Shown here piece by piece: positions 1 to 20,000 of a DNA stretch of 64,000 nt (within the stretch, counting starts at the first letter, position 1; each line of letters begins with the position of its first letter). Made by a program: the position numbers and the translations under genes. A model generated the notes under the pieces. The model saw only the letters and a program-made list of their open reading frames with translations, did no database searches and was not told where the DNA came from. Origin of the DNA: Archilochus colubris (taxonomy: Eukaryota > Chordata > Aves > Apodiformes > Trochilidae); assembly GCA_023079485.1 (NCBI GenBank), contig CM041084.1, forward strand, positions 36,095,609-36,159,608. Reading direction: 5' to 3'.

Positions 1-396
1 TACCACACACTATTTGTAAAATGGCAGGTACCTAGTAGTAGAAGTCCTGGCTAAACCTTTTCTAAAATCAATGTGGTTAAAATATAAAATAATAATTATT
101 AGTAAGTTAATTCTTGGTTTACTTCATGGAATGAAATTGGTCAACCTTTTAAGGGTTGAATTAGAGAGAATTCATTCTGTCTGTGCCTTTGGCAGAAGAG
201 CTATGAAATCAAGGAGGTCCATAAGTAAGGAACTATTCATTTCAGCCAGGAATCTGCTTGAAAAAGCTGCTACAAAGTAAATAGATTAATTTTAAACTGC
301 TGGTAGCTTGAACTGGGAATGCACATTTTCAAGGGCCCTTCTCATTGCTTACACTTCAGTGCCCTGATATCACAAAGCCATCTTGGGGCACACAGG

Positions 397-492
397 CAGA
401 ATTTCATAGAATCATAGAATGGTTTGGATTGGAAGGGACCTTAAAGATTATCTGGTTCTAACCCTCCTGCACAGGCAGGGACACCTCCCACT
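397..492 (-). mobile_element. CR1: CR1 LINE 3' end fragment
   Basis: The plus strand carries the reverse complement of the CR1 3' terminus: the octamer-type repeat TCATAGAATCATAGAATGG, then GGTTTGGATTGGAAGGGACC, AAAGATTATCTGGTTC and CAGGCAGGGACACCTCCCAC. The element is therefore on the minus strand, the same strand as SATB1, and lies in its intron. The match to the usual CR1 consensus fades after about 492, although a short stretch near 590-635 again resembles internal CR1. It is 5'-truncated, as is usual. Confidence 0.92.
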
Positions 493-2333
493 TCATTTCT
501 GCTGGATGAAGTCAAACCCAGAGCTGAGCTGTTGTTCCAGGGTGAGCTCCATCTCTCCCAGTCTCATAATGCAGAGACAGATTCCTCAGCCCCTCTCCAG
601 GCTGCTGCTTGCTCCTAGGCTGGGCAAAAGCACAACATGAAGCTTGAATGCCTATGCTCACCTCTTCTTCTCGGGACACAAGGAACAATATTAGAGGGAG
701 CTGGAGCCGAGGAGGACAATCCAGATTGTGAGCAACAAATGTAGACAGGGCAAACCAGCATTTCTTGTACAGGAATGAAGGCTGGAATAGGTGGGGCCTC
801 AAAGATCTCACAGAGTGATCTGTCAAAAATCTGGAGTAAGAGACACCTTCAACCTTCCTCTCAGGTGGATTGCTTTTATTTCCAGTCAATCTGTAGCAGC
901 CAGGTCAGAATACTTCTGACTTGTTTCACAATGCACACACTTCCAAATGCTATCCTAATGCAAATGCTTTGTGTCATAGGGGATATTTTAGATGTATTAA
1001 TGCATTAAACTTTCCACAAAAATCAAGTATATACACTCTCCTGATAGTGACATTGGTGATTGCTCCATCTTCAACCAATCACAATGGTTGTTTTCCACTC
1101 TGTTTTTTGCAAAAGGCTTTTCAAAATTGCTTAGCATTATCTGCTATAAGGAAGATTTCCTTGCTGGGAAATAGACATGATTTTCAGCAACTCTCTTCTC
1201 AGATTCCACTGTTCTGCTAAAGCAAAGCATCAGATGTCTGGCATGAAGTTGAGCCCTAAGGCACAATGTCCAGACAAGAAGTCATCAGACTCAGTAGCAC
1301 TAACAGTTGCCTTGCTGAATTTCTTTTGGTGTTTAGGATAAACCCTTTCTTTGATCTCATTTCATACACAAGGTTTTTTTGCAGATTTTTAAACCAAAAA
1401 GGACCATTTTGAGCATCTATTTGGACTCCACATAAAAAGAGACCCTAGATGTTCACCTAGCAATTTCTGAATTCAGCCAAGTTACCTGCGGCTGGGCTAG
1501 GGCAAACATCTGATATTGATCTGAAGACTTCTTGTGCTGAATCTTTCACCACATCCCATGGTAATTTCTTCCACTAGATAGTTTTGTTGTTGTTTTTACA
1601 ATATATGGCTGGCTTTTAGTTTGAACTTCATTGATTTCCACTCCTAGACAGTGCATCTCTCATGCCTCTGATTCCTTGCTTAAATACCAGTCTAGTGCCA
1701 AATATAACATCCTCTGCCTATCCTTTGTTTAAATGGTTGTCAGATTTATTGTTTCAGGCTATGTGCCTCTTTATGAGCCACCTGTACTTCTGATTACTCT
1801 TGATCATATAGACCCAAATTCTATGAGGATATTTATGCTGCTAAAACATGCACATTAATAAACTTCTTTCTGACTGAAGAAAAATGTTGTTTTGCCAGAA
1901 GAAAGCATAAAATTTGCTTTCTTAACTTCTTGGATTCTTAACTTCTGCTAAGTAAAATCACATAAAGGTAGCACTTTAAGCAACTATTTGAGACAAGGTA
2001 CCAATTTCTCCTCTGTGCTGCTGCCCTGCACTGACAAGAGTTTGTGAAAAGTACAGACTGAAGAATTCATAAAAAGATGCAAAAACCAATGGAGGGATCT
2101 CAAAAGAGAAATGTTCCAGCTAGATTTCCATGAGGAATATGCACATGTGCTTTGAGGGTCTACTTATTCAAAAATTGTTCTTGGTTAGCCCTCAAAATAA
2201 ATTAAATAAAAAGTCACTAGATTAGCTTTAGCACACAAAGCCCCTCCTTACAAAACTGCAGAACAGGGAGCACAGCTTTAAGAGCTTGGGGACACACTAG
2301 CTGGTGAGTATATTTTAGTGGGATTATATTATG

Positions 2334-2371
2334 ACGTATATATGTGCGTATATATATATGTATGCATGCAA
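2334..2371. repeat. (TA)n/(TG)n mixed microsatellite
   Basis: Alternating purine-pyrimidine TATATG and TGCATGCA units. Confidence 0.85.
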
Positions 2372-3819
2372 ATATTTTGCTTTTTAAAAAAAACAAACCT
2401 TCCAAGTCTGAGAGAGCCCAGATACACTGATTTAAATACAAGCACACGTGAGAAACTTAGAGACCTGAAATCTCTCTGTCTCTAGAAAGGCCATTGACCC
2501 TAATGTCTTCTGCATGTGCCTCAGTTTTTCATCATCACAAACCTCATCCTTCTCCTCCATGACAGTTTACTGAAAAGTATCAGATCTTTTAGAAACGTGG
2601 CATAGTCAAGCACAGGTTATGCTTTAGAGCAGTTTCCCTGCTTTTCTGGCACAAGCTTACAAAAGAAATGCAACTCTCAGTGTAGGAAATCTTAGTACTT
2701 AAATAATAAAATAAGAATAATTAAGAGACAGGTGTATATAAGGAGTACCTTTCATGTGCTCCTGCCCCTGGGGAACAGACGTTTTCCCTCTTGAGTAGTT
2801 TATTCCATGGCTTGGAGTGAGGCAGGTCTGAGGCTGCTGCTGTCCTGAAAAACCTGTCCTCTGATCACTGCTGCAAGGCATCAGGGGAATCTGATACTAT
2901 TTGTGCTGTTCTTAAAGAAGTGTCCAAGGAAAGAGAGACAAAGCTCACTCACCCTTGCCTTAGGTTTTCCTACCATGTTTCTTGGAAATAAAAAGGAAGA
3001 GCATAATTATTAATTAAAAAGGAAAAAATGTGGGAAGGTAGCAAGCTTTGAGGGTTTTGCTTAGGGTCTGTTTAAGAAATACTTGTCTTCTAAGTTATGA
3101 TTAGAGCCAAGACCTGCAAGGAGTCTGGTCTGACACGGTGAGAAGGTGCTGGTCTCTTAGCATTGCCTCTCAATAAGTGGGTCCTGCTTTGCTTTCATTC
3201 CTGTCAGGTAAAAGATTACCAATTCAAGTAATTCTCTCCAGACGCATCTTTATGCCTACATCCCTGCAGGGGACCCTGTCTGCTTCCCCTAACACAGACA
3301 TACCTCATCTTTAAATCTGCTGACAGTGACGCTGCAGCACCTACAGAATTTGCTCAGCTTTTGGGTAGGTTTTATAACTGCTCTGATCTCTGTGCCTCCC
3401 ACCACTGCTAGTAATAACTGAACCAGTCAGGGAAGGTCTCTGCAAACCAGTTGCAGCAGTGATTAAGATGTAGACATACGTATCTCCTCGCCCTTTAAAT
3501 AGAAGGCTTAATTGGCAATGTGGATAGCAGCTTCCTAATGGACAGAAATTAAACTCCATTTAATTCCTGAGCAGACACTTCCAATGCACAAGGTTTACCA
3601 CACATTTGGAGCTGGGAGGGGAGCGGGGGGAAGGAAGGAGCCGCACGCACAACTCTCCCTACCTCTGACAATCACCAAAGAAAAGCAACATGAGGACCAG
3701 AATGGCATAAGTGTGGCAGGTGTGAATTGACCTGCACTGGCAAAGCTGCGAGCTGGGAAACTTGCAAATCACATGGTTGTGCAATACTTGGCTCTAGTCA
3801 GTGCTATCATGTTCCTTAT

Positions 3820-3838
3820 AAAAAAAAAAAAAAAAAAA
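3820..3838. repeat. Poly(A) run
   Basis: Nineteen A in the SATB1 intron. Confidence 0.95.
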
Positions 3839-4261
3839 TCTTAAAGACATGTACGTCAAGTTAAGGGATTAACTGTCAAGTGACATTACTGAAACAGAGA
3901 CAATATATTTCTTTATTGTTAATGAAAAAAATGAAGGAAGTGATAAGCAAAGTACTGTTTTGTAATGTATTTTACATAAGAACGTAATATAGAAAGGGAA
4001 GTGCAATTAAATCTTAATGTGGACTTTTTTATTTTTAGTTTATCATCTGGTTTACATTTTGAGCCCCTTTGCAGCAGTAAATTATGCTGGCATTTCTTAG
4101 GGAATAACTGCCATGTTAATTTAGTTTAATAAAATAACTGACAGAAAAGGGGAAAAAGAAGCAAGAAGAGACAGTACCCCCACACCCACACTCCTTATCT
4201 TTAGCTAAGTACTCAAATGCTTTCTATATGAATTGTCCGTGGTCCAACTCCAGCACCATGT

Positions 4262-4560
4262 AATAATACAATACATTACAACCCAGTACAATACAATCTT
4301 GGGTTTCTGTAGCGCCCTTCATGCAAGCATCCCAGGGTGCTTTACAATCATTATGAGTTAAAATTAAAACTGAAGCACATACAATTCCTAATAGAATCAT
4401 TTAAAAAATGCTAAACAGAACAAATAACTTTTAAGTCTAGATTTAAAAGTCCCAACAGCCAGAGCTTTCCTTACTTCAATTGGCAATGAGTTCCAAAGCT
4501 AGGGAGCAAAGCGACTAAAGGCTCTCTCATGTTATGCTAAAGGATCTCTCGTGTTGTTTA
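4262..4560. mobile_element. Possible ancient amniote interspersed repeat
   Basis: Segments such as TAGCGCCCTTCATGCAAGC, CCCAGGGTGCTTTACAATC and ATGAGTTCCAAAGCTAGGGAG resemble old, widely shared amniote repeats that carry a GCGCTTTACAA-like motif and an AGTTCCAGAGCC-like motif. I cannot assign the family. It lies in the SATB1 intron. Confidence 0.35.
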
Positions 4561-4835
4561 TACTTGGTGCAGTACCCTACAGCCAACAATTTGCCAATAA
4601 GAACAAAAAAAAAAAAAAAAAAGAAAAGACTTATTTGCAATCTTGCTTAAAGAAAACTGGAGGAGTGTCTTGTTAACCCTCTAATAAAGTTATGGTAGAA
4701 AATAATCAGGGTTCTCACTCGGCCATGACTGCGTTAAGAAGTATGTAAGAAACATGAATGAATGAATACAAATTTTGTAGCGCTGCATTACTTGACTGCC
4801 TCTTCACCACTAAATGCAAAAAGCAAAAGCATGTC

Positions 4836-4866
4836 TATATATATGTATACATACATATATATATAA
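4836..4866. repeat. (TA)n/(TATG) palindromic microsatellite
   Basis: TATATATATGTATACATAC-type alternating sequence, nearly self-complementary. Confidence 0.9.
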
Positions 4867-6719
4867 AAATAAAAAGAACACCACCACCGCAAATATTTTA
4901 AATGATAGCTACACTATACCATTCTCAGGACCACTGAGTGAAAACAGAAGTCAGATAGGTCTCAGTTCTACACCGCATACATATTTTAGAGGGAAAAATC
5001 AGAAGAAAAAGTGGTGTTCCTTTTTTCTTCTGTCACTTCCCTAAAACCTGATGCCCATATGATCCAGATAATCATTCACATGACACAGTTCTCAAAATTG
5101 CAATCCTAAGAGGTTAGCACATGAAGTGGGAGGATGGGCCCAAAAAACATAATTCCATTCAAAAGCAAGATTCTTGTACTCTGCTCACAGGAAAGCTTGG
5201 CAGAAGATGGCTGCTTATATCTCCAGACAGATGAATTTAGGGAGGTAAAAATAAATAAATATGATCAACACTAGTGCCATCCCTGTTGGCCTCTTGTCTA
5301 CTTTTTTAGAAGCAGAAACCCAAGACCTCATGACAGCACAGATGCTAAGGGACACGCTGACACCTTACAGAGTCCTCTTAAGTCAGAAACTGTTTCTTTA
5401 AGAAACAAGGTATGTCTTCCCCCACCTTCCCATGGTAAGTCCAGTTCCCTTAACTGTTTTAGAAAGAGACTCTGGCCTCATCAGAGTTAATTCACCCCAG
5501 AGTCACAGAATTTCTTAGGCTGGAAATTAACTTTCTCCTTCTATAGAGCGCTGCTCATATAAAACAGCTGTAGACTGACATAGCTTGAACAGCAAGAGTG
5601 CTTAGATGCATCTAAAGAAAATAAATCACTGACCAAAAGATCATGCAATTCAAAGGTTGAGTACCCTACAAATGTCCATACAGACACACGGCTCTACCTA
5701 TATGTCTACAGCTCTGCACTGCCCCTTCTATATGGATAACTAAAAATCAGGGGCACAAATCCTAATAGTTAATGTTACAGTTAATGAAAATGTTTTAAAA
5801 ATCCAGATACCACATAGGCTCACAGAGACATCCAAGTGAATGCTCTTGAGCAACTGAGGGGTGGGTTGAAAGGCTCTGCCTGCCAAAACCTGAGCCCAAG
5901 CCCTCAAGGATTTACTTCCCCAAAATAATTAATGTCATCTTTAAAATCTAAAGTATAATAACTTCTAAAGTAGAAAAATGAGCTGCATTCCTTACTCAGG
6001 TTATTAATTATTGGGCAAGGGGAGGAGAAGGAAGAGAAGAGAATCACAAGCAACAAATAAATCCAAGCACTTGATCTCAGGTCTAGGCAGGTAAAATTGA
6101 AAAGGAAGGAAAAAAAAACACCTTTCAGTTTGCTAAAGCATTAATTTAAAATTGCTCATAAAACATATGCATTTTTGGCACCTCTTAATAGCTCATTCCT
6201 TAGTTATTTATAAGTCTGGAAATTTTAATTTTAGCAAATGCAACTTTTTTTGGTTGGGATTTTGGAGAGGGGGCTGGCTGGGGTTGGGTGGTCAGAAGAA
6301 CAGAGAGGAAATGCTGAAAGATTTCTATTATGCTGCTTATTTACTTTGATGGCCAGGTGCCTTTAGAGCAGGTAACTGAGAAACGCTGATGTTCCAAGCA
6401 AGATCTCTGTTTGGCATTTCTGCCATGACACATAAAGCCTGAACAATGTCTGCATAAAGCAACATGCATATTTAGGGAAGGATATTTGAACAAAAAAGGA
6501 AGTATATGATCTATATCACGCCCACGTCATGTGCAAGCAATCATTCCCTATAGTATGATCAAAATGTAGTCAGGATATCTGTATTTATCACAAGTGTAAA
6601 ACTATTCAGAATTCCGTATCATACCAAAGCTTGTTCTGTGTATTTCTTTCCATGGAATGCAAGCGTATATCTCTATAACTAAAAAAATGCCATTCCCTTA
6701 TCATCAAGAGCAAAATTAT

Positions 6720-6808
6720 GTAAAACATATTAAAAACATACTAAAAATTTATTAAAACATTGAAAACTTATAGAAACATATTAAAAACATATAAGAACCA
6801 TTAAAAGC
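6720..6808. repeat. Degenerate AT-rich tandem array (ACATATTAAAA-like)
   Basis: Imperfect copies of an 11-13 bp ACATATTAAAA-like unit recur about seven times in the SATB1 intron. Confidence 0.75.
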
Positions 6809-7098
6809 ACAGGGCCATGGAAGGGGCAGCACACATAAGTACCTTCAGAAAAAACTAAGATAGTAACGCAACATCTGTACATGACTATATCTGTAAGTAT
6901 CCCAGTTTCTGAATAGATTCTGTGGAAATATTACATGTCCTCTACAAAATATTTAACAAAATAATAAACCACAAGATTTGAGATTCTACTAACTATACAT
7001 CAGGTCTGGAATTTCTCATCTGTAGTGTACTAGTAGTTGGCCCGAGAACCAGGCTAGATACAAGCAGTTTCAAAAGATGAGCAAAGGAAATTTAAACA

Positions 7099-7178
7099 CC
7101 CCCCACACACACAAGAAACAAAACAAAACAAACAAAAAACAAACAAAAAACCCACACACAAAGAAACAAACAAAAAAA
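7099..7178. repeat. A/C-rich low-complexity tract
   Basis: Irregular CACA and CAAAA units span about 80 bp. They explain the Lys/Thr/Asn-rich and Phe/Cys-rich frames here. Confidence 0.9.
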
Positions 7179-7399
7179 TTACCTTTACATTTCATGATAC
7201 TATGGGGGAAAGAATACCTGGCTTCTGAACTGCTTTTGCGGAGCTTTTTTGCAAATACTAATAACAATCATTTGGAAAATCTTTTTTGTAGAAAAAAAAA
7301 TCAGCTGAGATAATAGCAGTAGAAAAGTCAATGTCATTTGATCACTGCCATATTTTCAAAGCAGCACTCAGATTCTAATTAATCCCTACAATCTTCTAG

Positions 7400-7560
7400 T
7401 TTGGTAGTTGATTGTTATCTTCCTCTCATGGAAAAGGTTAGAGGAACTCAAGATGAGGGGTACATCTAAATGCTCAAAAGCACACAGTGAGTTTGTTCTA
7501 GAATTATCAAAGGACTTTTATTTTCAGACTTCTCTCAGGCCCAGGTTGCTCTTCTCTCCC
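7400..7560 (+). mobile_element. Possible MIR-like SINE fragment (degraded)
   Basis: The order of TTATCTTCCTCTCATGGAAAA, a GAGGAACTCAAGATGAGG-like piece, AAAGCACACAGTGAG and CAGGCCCAGG loosely follows the MIR core and 3' region. Divergence is high, so the call is tentative. Confidence 0.3.
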
Positions 7561-8457
7561 CCGTAAAAGCTTATCCAACTACATATATGTACACAGAGAG
7601 CAAGAGGCAATAATTCAATTGAGGAAAAAAAAATCTGAAAAACACCCTTTATTAATATCAGTGTAAATATGGTCTGTAGTATTTCAGTTATTTTAACTGT
7701 GAAAGTAATACGACTTTTGCGTTAAAGACCAAAACAAAGCAAAACTACTAAAACGAAGCTAGGACTAAGGATGAGCAGAGAAATGGGAGAACTAACATTA
7801 AGTAAATGATCGGAACAGGCCTGCCTGCATGATCACTTTAGAGCAGCTCCCAACAGAGACTGAGGTAGAGTAGAGCTTCTGTGCAAGGAGTTGGAAATAA
7901 GAATTGATGGTAGAACAATTTCTTTACAACCCTCTGGAGACTGAAGAGCCAAGACAGCAGGGAAATGAGATCTAGGCCATTCACAAGGTGCACCAATTTA
8001 ATGGAATGCACAGCACAGCCCAAAATTGAGCCCTAGATTAAATTCCAAGTTGCCTTCCCCATCGAAAGATGTTTGGAGAGGAGGTAGAAATGAGGCGAGC
8101 CATGCGTATCAAACACAAGGAGTCTTCAAGGCAGCATCTTAGCACGCTGCTAGTCTCTAGCCATAAAATCTCCAAGCCCAAGGTAAAGCATGGAAATGCA
8201 TACTGCAGTGCATAATTCAGAACAGGCTTGGCTTTTCCATGCAAAATTTACACTGTCCTTTTACCTTGCCTGCTTGATACTGAAAATTTGAAACTAAATC
8301 TCTGGATGGATGATTGCAATTATATGGCAAGTCAGAGCCATGCACTTGCGCTGGTCTACCCTGAGCACTCTCCTAATGAGACCAAGAGTCCTCAGTCCGC
8401 AGAGAAGGGCAAGAAGAGATCATACCTATAACACCCAAAGGTTTTAGCTGGACAAGA

Positions 8458-8490
8458 AATAAATGGGGAAAAAAAAAAAAAAAAAAAAAA
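8458..8490 (+). repeat. AATAAA followed by A22, possible retrocopy tail
   Basis: AATAAA at 8458-8463 is followed five bases later by 22 A (8469-8490). This spacing is tight for a true polyadenylation tail, and no source gene is recognisable upstream, so it may be a simple A-rich tract. Confidence 0.4.
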
Positions 8491-11135
8491 GAAAACCCAA
8501 TCAAGCAGATAATGCTGTTAAGTTTTCAAAACTCTATAAAACAAACTTGATCTCAAGGTTTGTTCGCTCACATATTTTCAAGCTATTAAATGATTAAATG
8601 TATCCATGCTATAAAAATAATCTGCTTAGGGGTTTTTTTCAGTACATAGAATATCAGAATTCTGAATAAATATGAGCAATTTTTAAATACATGAAATGCA
8701 AGATTAATGAGGAAATATAGTAAATTCTAAGTGAGAATGATGATTCTCAGTTTTCCATGCCTAGATGGGACTTCGGAGATGCCACGCATTGAGCACAGCA
8801 ACTTAAATACTTTACAACAAACCCTTCCGTACCTACACAAAACAGAGTGCTGCTAATGACAGTGACAGAAAATGATATCTACTCTCGTTTCCACTTTGAG
8901 TCATTTTTCTGTGGTTAATAAATTATATCCATAACAGTGTTAATAAGTTATGGTACAGTGTCACTGCATTAGTTTGCATTTGTGATGAAGCACTTCATAT
9001 GGCATTACCTATGCCAGTGGAAGTACATAACAGGAGAGACAACTCCTCTGCTCTCAGAAGAATTTCCCATACTGATCTTTTGATAGACCCTCTCAGGAAA
9101 ATTCGCCTCCCAAACTCTGCCTTGCTCTTACTTTTCACCTCTGCTGCAGCAGCACGCTGCTGTGGGGCAATTCCCTGACTTTGCTGTGTTAATAAAATGC
9201 AGACTCTCTTAAATCACTGTCCTTTCCATAGGAGCAATATGTGATGAGTTATTAGGCAAATATGGGAAGCATTCAGATCAATTTATTCATGTGAAAAGGA
9301 CACCGTCAGATCAACGTGTCCTCCCTCAAGTTCCCGGAGGGAAATGTAAAGATGCACACTAACTGGTGGGCTCTTGATCTACCCCTGTAACAGCTTGATT
9401 TTCCAAAAGTTAAGAATAAATAAATGTATGTTAAACTTAATGTGATCTGGTCTCCAAAGAAAAGTAGAAGTTACTTAAATTCTTGCAGCCCAACTACTGA
9501 CGCACAGGTGAAGACAGAGAAGATAGCAGAAATAAACATGCTTTTAACAACAAAAAGAAGCTCACAGCTGTAAGTATATTCCTTTGAAATAAAGAAGAGC
9601 AAAACAGTAAATGAACAATCCCAAATCAGAGTTCTGTAATCCCAAATCTGTAATCTGAGGCATTGGTCATCTCAAGAGCTGTTATTAGGCATGATGTTCT
9701 TTGTTCATTAAAACTGGTACATAAAAATTCATTATAGTTTAAAAAAAATAACTTTTTGAAAGAGTGTATTTACTGAAATGCCTATAGTACCATGGCAGTG
9801 TCCCTAGTGAAGTATTCCTTTTAAAAACATCTTTCCTGCTTTACCATTGCATCATCTACATATACACATAAGCTACTATGTAAAATGTAACATCCAAATA
9901 AACACAAAATATTCCATCCCAGTAGAATGTACTTGCTCTCAATGAGTACCAAGTAAAAACTAGCATGATTAGATTAAAATGGTGAAAAATCCTCCATAAG
10001 CCAGCAGTGCAAAAGCTCGCTCACGTGCTTTTACAGTAGGTACTTACAAGATAACTTCACAGACATATTACTGGAATGGTTTGCAACCAGTGAAGATAAT
10101 TTTGATTATTTCCACTTCAAAACTTCCTATATTGGAGCCACATCACTAAAAAGAATCTAACCATAGGGGAAAGAAAGTGATGGGAAAACAGTCTGCTAAT
10201 ATATCCGCTGGAAAGACATACAGAGAAAGAGAGTAGTCCTCTATAGATTAACTGAAGTCTTTCAGAGACAAAGACTCCAATATTCTGAGCAAGAGAAATA
10301 AAATCCCCATAAAAATACCTTTACTTCCTTGATTTCCTTTTTTCTCCTCCCTAGCACAGCCAGCATCATTTATTCATACACTGAATTTGTCTCCACTGCA
10401 CCACAACATATTTTCAAATTTAAAAGGTAAAAATAAAGATGACGTTCCTACCACAGCATCATTGGCTCTGTGCTGCATTCAAAAACAAGTTGCGCCTTCA
10501 CGTAAATTGACAAAAGAAAGACAAAAAGAATGGCAAAAAAGAACAATGCTTCTAAGGCTTGAGAAAGGCACCAGTTCAATATTTAGTAATGCATAAAATG
10601 AGGTTTCATTTTTGTTTAGGTATATTTTGATTAGAACTAATAACTGACTGATTTTCCTTTGGTTGTTTGCAACAACAACACATCATCCAAAGAGCTTTAT
10701 TCTTTATTCCCTTCTCATATAGCATGCCAAAGACTGTCTCATTTTATGAATTAGCATTTAAAACTACTGTAGGTTATCTAACAAGCATTCAGATTCAATG
10801 GTACTTTTGACAGCAGTAAGTAAAGAGCCTTTTAACATCTTGAACACATGTGCTTGAAAAAAGTAGTTGCATCAAAGCAGCTCAGAAACTGAAGACAAAA
10901 ACCAGTTAAAATCCAGTTTGCTGCGAGACAGTTTTAGTGTGGTGTAAACAACCTTTCACAACTCCCCATGGGAAGCGTTGTAAGACTACGTTCAAAATGA
11001 ATCAGGCATATTTATAAAGATCATGAAGTGGTCAAATGAATTTGCATTTTTGGCAGATTCACTCAACGGGTACTACTTGCTACAGTCTGTAGAAATCTCA
11101 AATCTCACATCAGCGTTGCCTATAGTGCTTTATTA

Positions 11136-17195
<6,060 letters not shown>

Positions 17196-17207
17196 CTGCC
17201 ATGATTC

Positions 17208-17243
17208 AAAAAAAAAAAAAAAAAAAAAAAATATATATATATG
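17208..17243. repeat. A24 followed by (AT)n at the SATB1 exon 2 acceptor
   Basis: A run of 24 A (17208-17231) followed by AT repeats. On the minus strand it forms the T-rich tract before the acceptor of the first coding exon. Confidence 0.95.
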
Positions 17244-17789
17244 TTGCACACGTGTGCGCATATGTATACGTACGCAGCCTGCACATGTACAAAGAAAGAT
17301 ATATATGTAGTGTAAGATCATAAAGAAGAATAAATAACTGTTTTAACTGTAAAGAAGATGCCTTTTTTAAAAGAAACAAACATATTTTCCAAAAATTACC
17401 TCATACCCCAGTTGACAGAGAGATCGCATCATAATCCAGTGGAATTATTTTTTAAAAGCCAACTAGAGTACTTCTTTAAAAAAAATCATCAGAGATAATC
17501 TACTAAATCTGAGATAGACTAAGACTCATACAAATTATGATGATTGTTAAGGTATGTACTCTAACACAGTCATTGTTACAAATCTCACAAAAAGATCTGT
17601 TATTAATCCAGGGTGTTTATATTGTGCTAAGTGGGAGAGAGACAGAGAAAGAAGATTCCAGTGAAACATTTCTTGATCTACTTCATTTAAAAAATGGATG
17701 CACAATAGAAAGATTGTTAAAACTTTAACCAAGGGAGCAACAGATTTATTAGATATAGAATATCTACAATTCCTGCCTCCCCTCTATCT

Positions 17790-17821
17790 CCCCCCCCCCA
17801 GAAAAAAAAAAAAAAAAAAAA
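17790..17821. repeat. C10 then A20 homopolymer pair
   Basis: A run of ten C (17790-17799) is separated by AG from about 20 A. Confidence 0.95.
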
Positions 17822-19569
17822 GTTAGAAGAGGATTTAACATTTAACATTGTGGAAAAGCAGTGGCGGGAGATGGTTGCGTTTGAGTTTCCTAACCAATTA
17901 TTATACAGAGTTTATCAACTTTTGCAAAGTTCAAAAGATGCATGTGAAATTTTTTAGATGTTCATCTTTAAGTCGTATATTGCGTTAGTTTACTGAATTA
18001 AGAAAAATAACTGTGAAGGTAGCATCACACAAACCATAATGCTGGTAAATCCCCCACAATTTCTACAGTACTTCTGAAACCCTTAAATAAAAAAAAATAA
18101 AAAACCCAACCTGGGTCATGGTAAGTTACGTGCTGGTACAGCTATTTGATAGCAAAAAAACCGTAGTAATTTCAATAACAAATTAAGAGAAGGTATATGT
18201 TAGCATGCTTATATTTTCCTTTTTATAAACTTTTGAAACCTCTGTCCACGCATAACAATTCCAGTTAAATTACTAATAATCTCCCAAGCCTAGAACATAA
18301 CAGAGTAAGTTTTGAAGATTTTTATCACTCATCAGAACCCATTTTGCCAAGTATTTATATAAAAATATATCTCTTTCTGAGAACAGACACATTTTTCTGG
18401 TTGTGATTTCAGACATCAATACTGTTGTGATTGTTAAGCATTTCACTCTACCTTTCTCTGACTGAGAGAGGTGCAACTTCGCTGACAATTATGTTACATA
18501 TATAATATAATCACTAAGGACAGGTGACTAGACATTAATTTATGGACCTGTATTTACATTAGCAAGTACAAAAACTAATACCGAGGAAGTCATATTTATA
18601 AGGACTCGTGCAAATCTAAATATTGCTACTTTCAATTGCCTGGTAATTCAATACATTTTCTACACATTTCATAGCAAAGCTATTAGGGTCATGGGATTTA
18701 TTTTTTTCTTTTTAAGGTACTTCATTGCTGTTGTTATATATGTGAATGGCAATTCTGTAAACTATCTTTTTTTTTTGTTTTAACACCGTGCTGCTTTTCC
18801 CGACACGGTGAAGAAAGAGGTAATTTATTAATCTGAACGTTTACAAGCAACCTCAAGAATGCCTGTGAATAGCTGAACTTCAGAAAATCGTTATTTTTCC
18901 TCAAGCTGAAAGGTGACAGGCTAAGGTTTACCATTCATCTTGATCCCATCTGTTTTAGGTCGCCTGTCTCATTAACAGTAAATGTGTCTATTTTAGCCAC
19001 TTTTTGAAAAGAATTTTTTTTACTGTATTAACTGCAGCCTAAGCAAAAAATTACAGAGCCAAAGCAATTACATGTTCCGATGTTTCTGACGATGCTAACA
19101 TACTATAGGGCTGCTTTTCTGAGATTGGTCTCTCTCAAGAATAAGAGGATTAACAAGGGGAAAAAAAAAAAAAGAAAAAAAAAGGGGGGGGGGGAGGAAG
19201 AGAATAAAACAACAGCAAGAAAAAAGCCTCGAACAAGAAAAACCTTGTCACTTTTGGCAACTTCAGAAGTACTCTAAGGCACTAAGGCTCTTTGCTACAA
19301 AAAGTATCTAGTCATCATGAGTCAGAATCGCACTACATCATGTACAGTGAATAAAAGTGATAGATCACAGTTTAGTTAATATACTGACAACAACCAAAAC
19401 ACCCGATGGGTCATTTTTGCTTGGCCTGAGAATACCCACCCATCGGCATCCTTTCACCGCTTAGTCATCTTGTAAAAAGCTTTACGTTACAAAGCAAAAT
19501 TACATGCACATAAAACACCTAATTTACTCATTTAAACTCCATGCCCAAGGCTAAAGTTCACCGAAACCT

Positions 19570-20000
19570 CAGTTTGGAATAGTGATGAGCAACAACCAGC
19601 GTGGCCTGCCCAGGGAGAGGATTGCAAGGAAGAACTACCATCTCCGCCGGTTCCAGGCCAAGAGTTTCCCTCGGGTTTCGCATTTAGACATCTTTCACAA
19701 CTACAAGTTTTCATCACAGGCATTGAGAGCAGAGCACGATTTCACGGCGCAGTTTCCCAGAGACGGCGCACACGTACGGGCACACCGCGCAATTTCTGAA
19801 TGAGAGTCGGTGCGGCATCTCCTTTTTGTCGCGATGTAACGCCGCCGCTATTATATTATTTCTTTTTCTCCTCCTGAATCAGCCCCCTCCCCATGCCTTT
19901 TCCCCTCCTCTTCCCTCCCTCCCCCATAAAAACCCGTAATCACATTTGAGAGAGGCTCCGCACTTATCCGTTCCATATGGCTCTCACAATCCAGGCCAAG
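19570..20000. promoter_or_regulatory. Small CpG-rich block, candidate proximal SATB1 promoter or first exon
   Basis: CpG dinucleotides become frequent here against an AT-rich background (for example around 19640-19660, 19745-19790 and 19805-19850), and no repeat family is recognisable. It lies about 2.4-2.8 kb upstream of the first coding exon. Alternative SATB1 promoters are known in mammals, so a promoter or non-coding exon is plausible. A usable minus-strand donor (GAAGTG|GTGAGT) occurs near 20105. I see no TATA box placed convincingly for the minus strand. The function is inferred. Confidence 0.4.

Larger units (their letters stand above)
17196..19560 (-). other. Probable SATB1 first intron, no gene seen
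   Basis: AT-rich sequence upstream of the first coding exon. It contains an A24/(AT)n tract and a 12-bp palindrome right at the acceptor (17208-17257), a C10 then A20 junction at 17790-17821, and an A-rich stretch running into G11 at 19161-19194. No coding exon or recognisable repeat family is visible. Its intron status depends on an upstream first exon that the sequence alone does not fix. Confidence 0.6.

Noticed and set aside
5500..5530. CR1-like words (AGAGTCACAGAATTTCTTAGG)
   Set aside because: Only about 30 bases resemble CR1 and the flanks do not continue the match.
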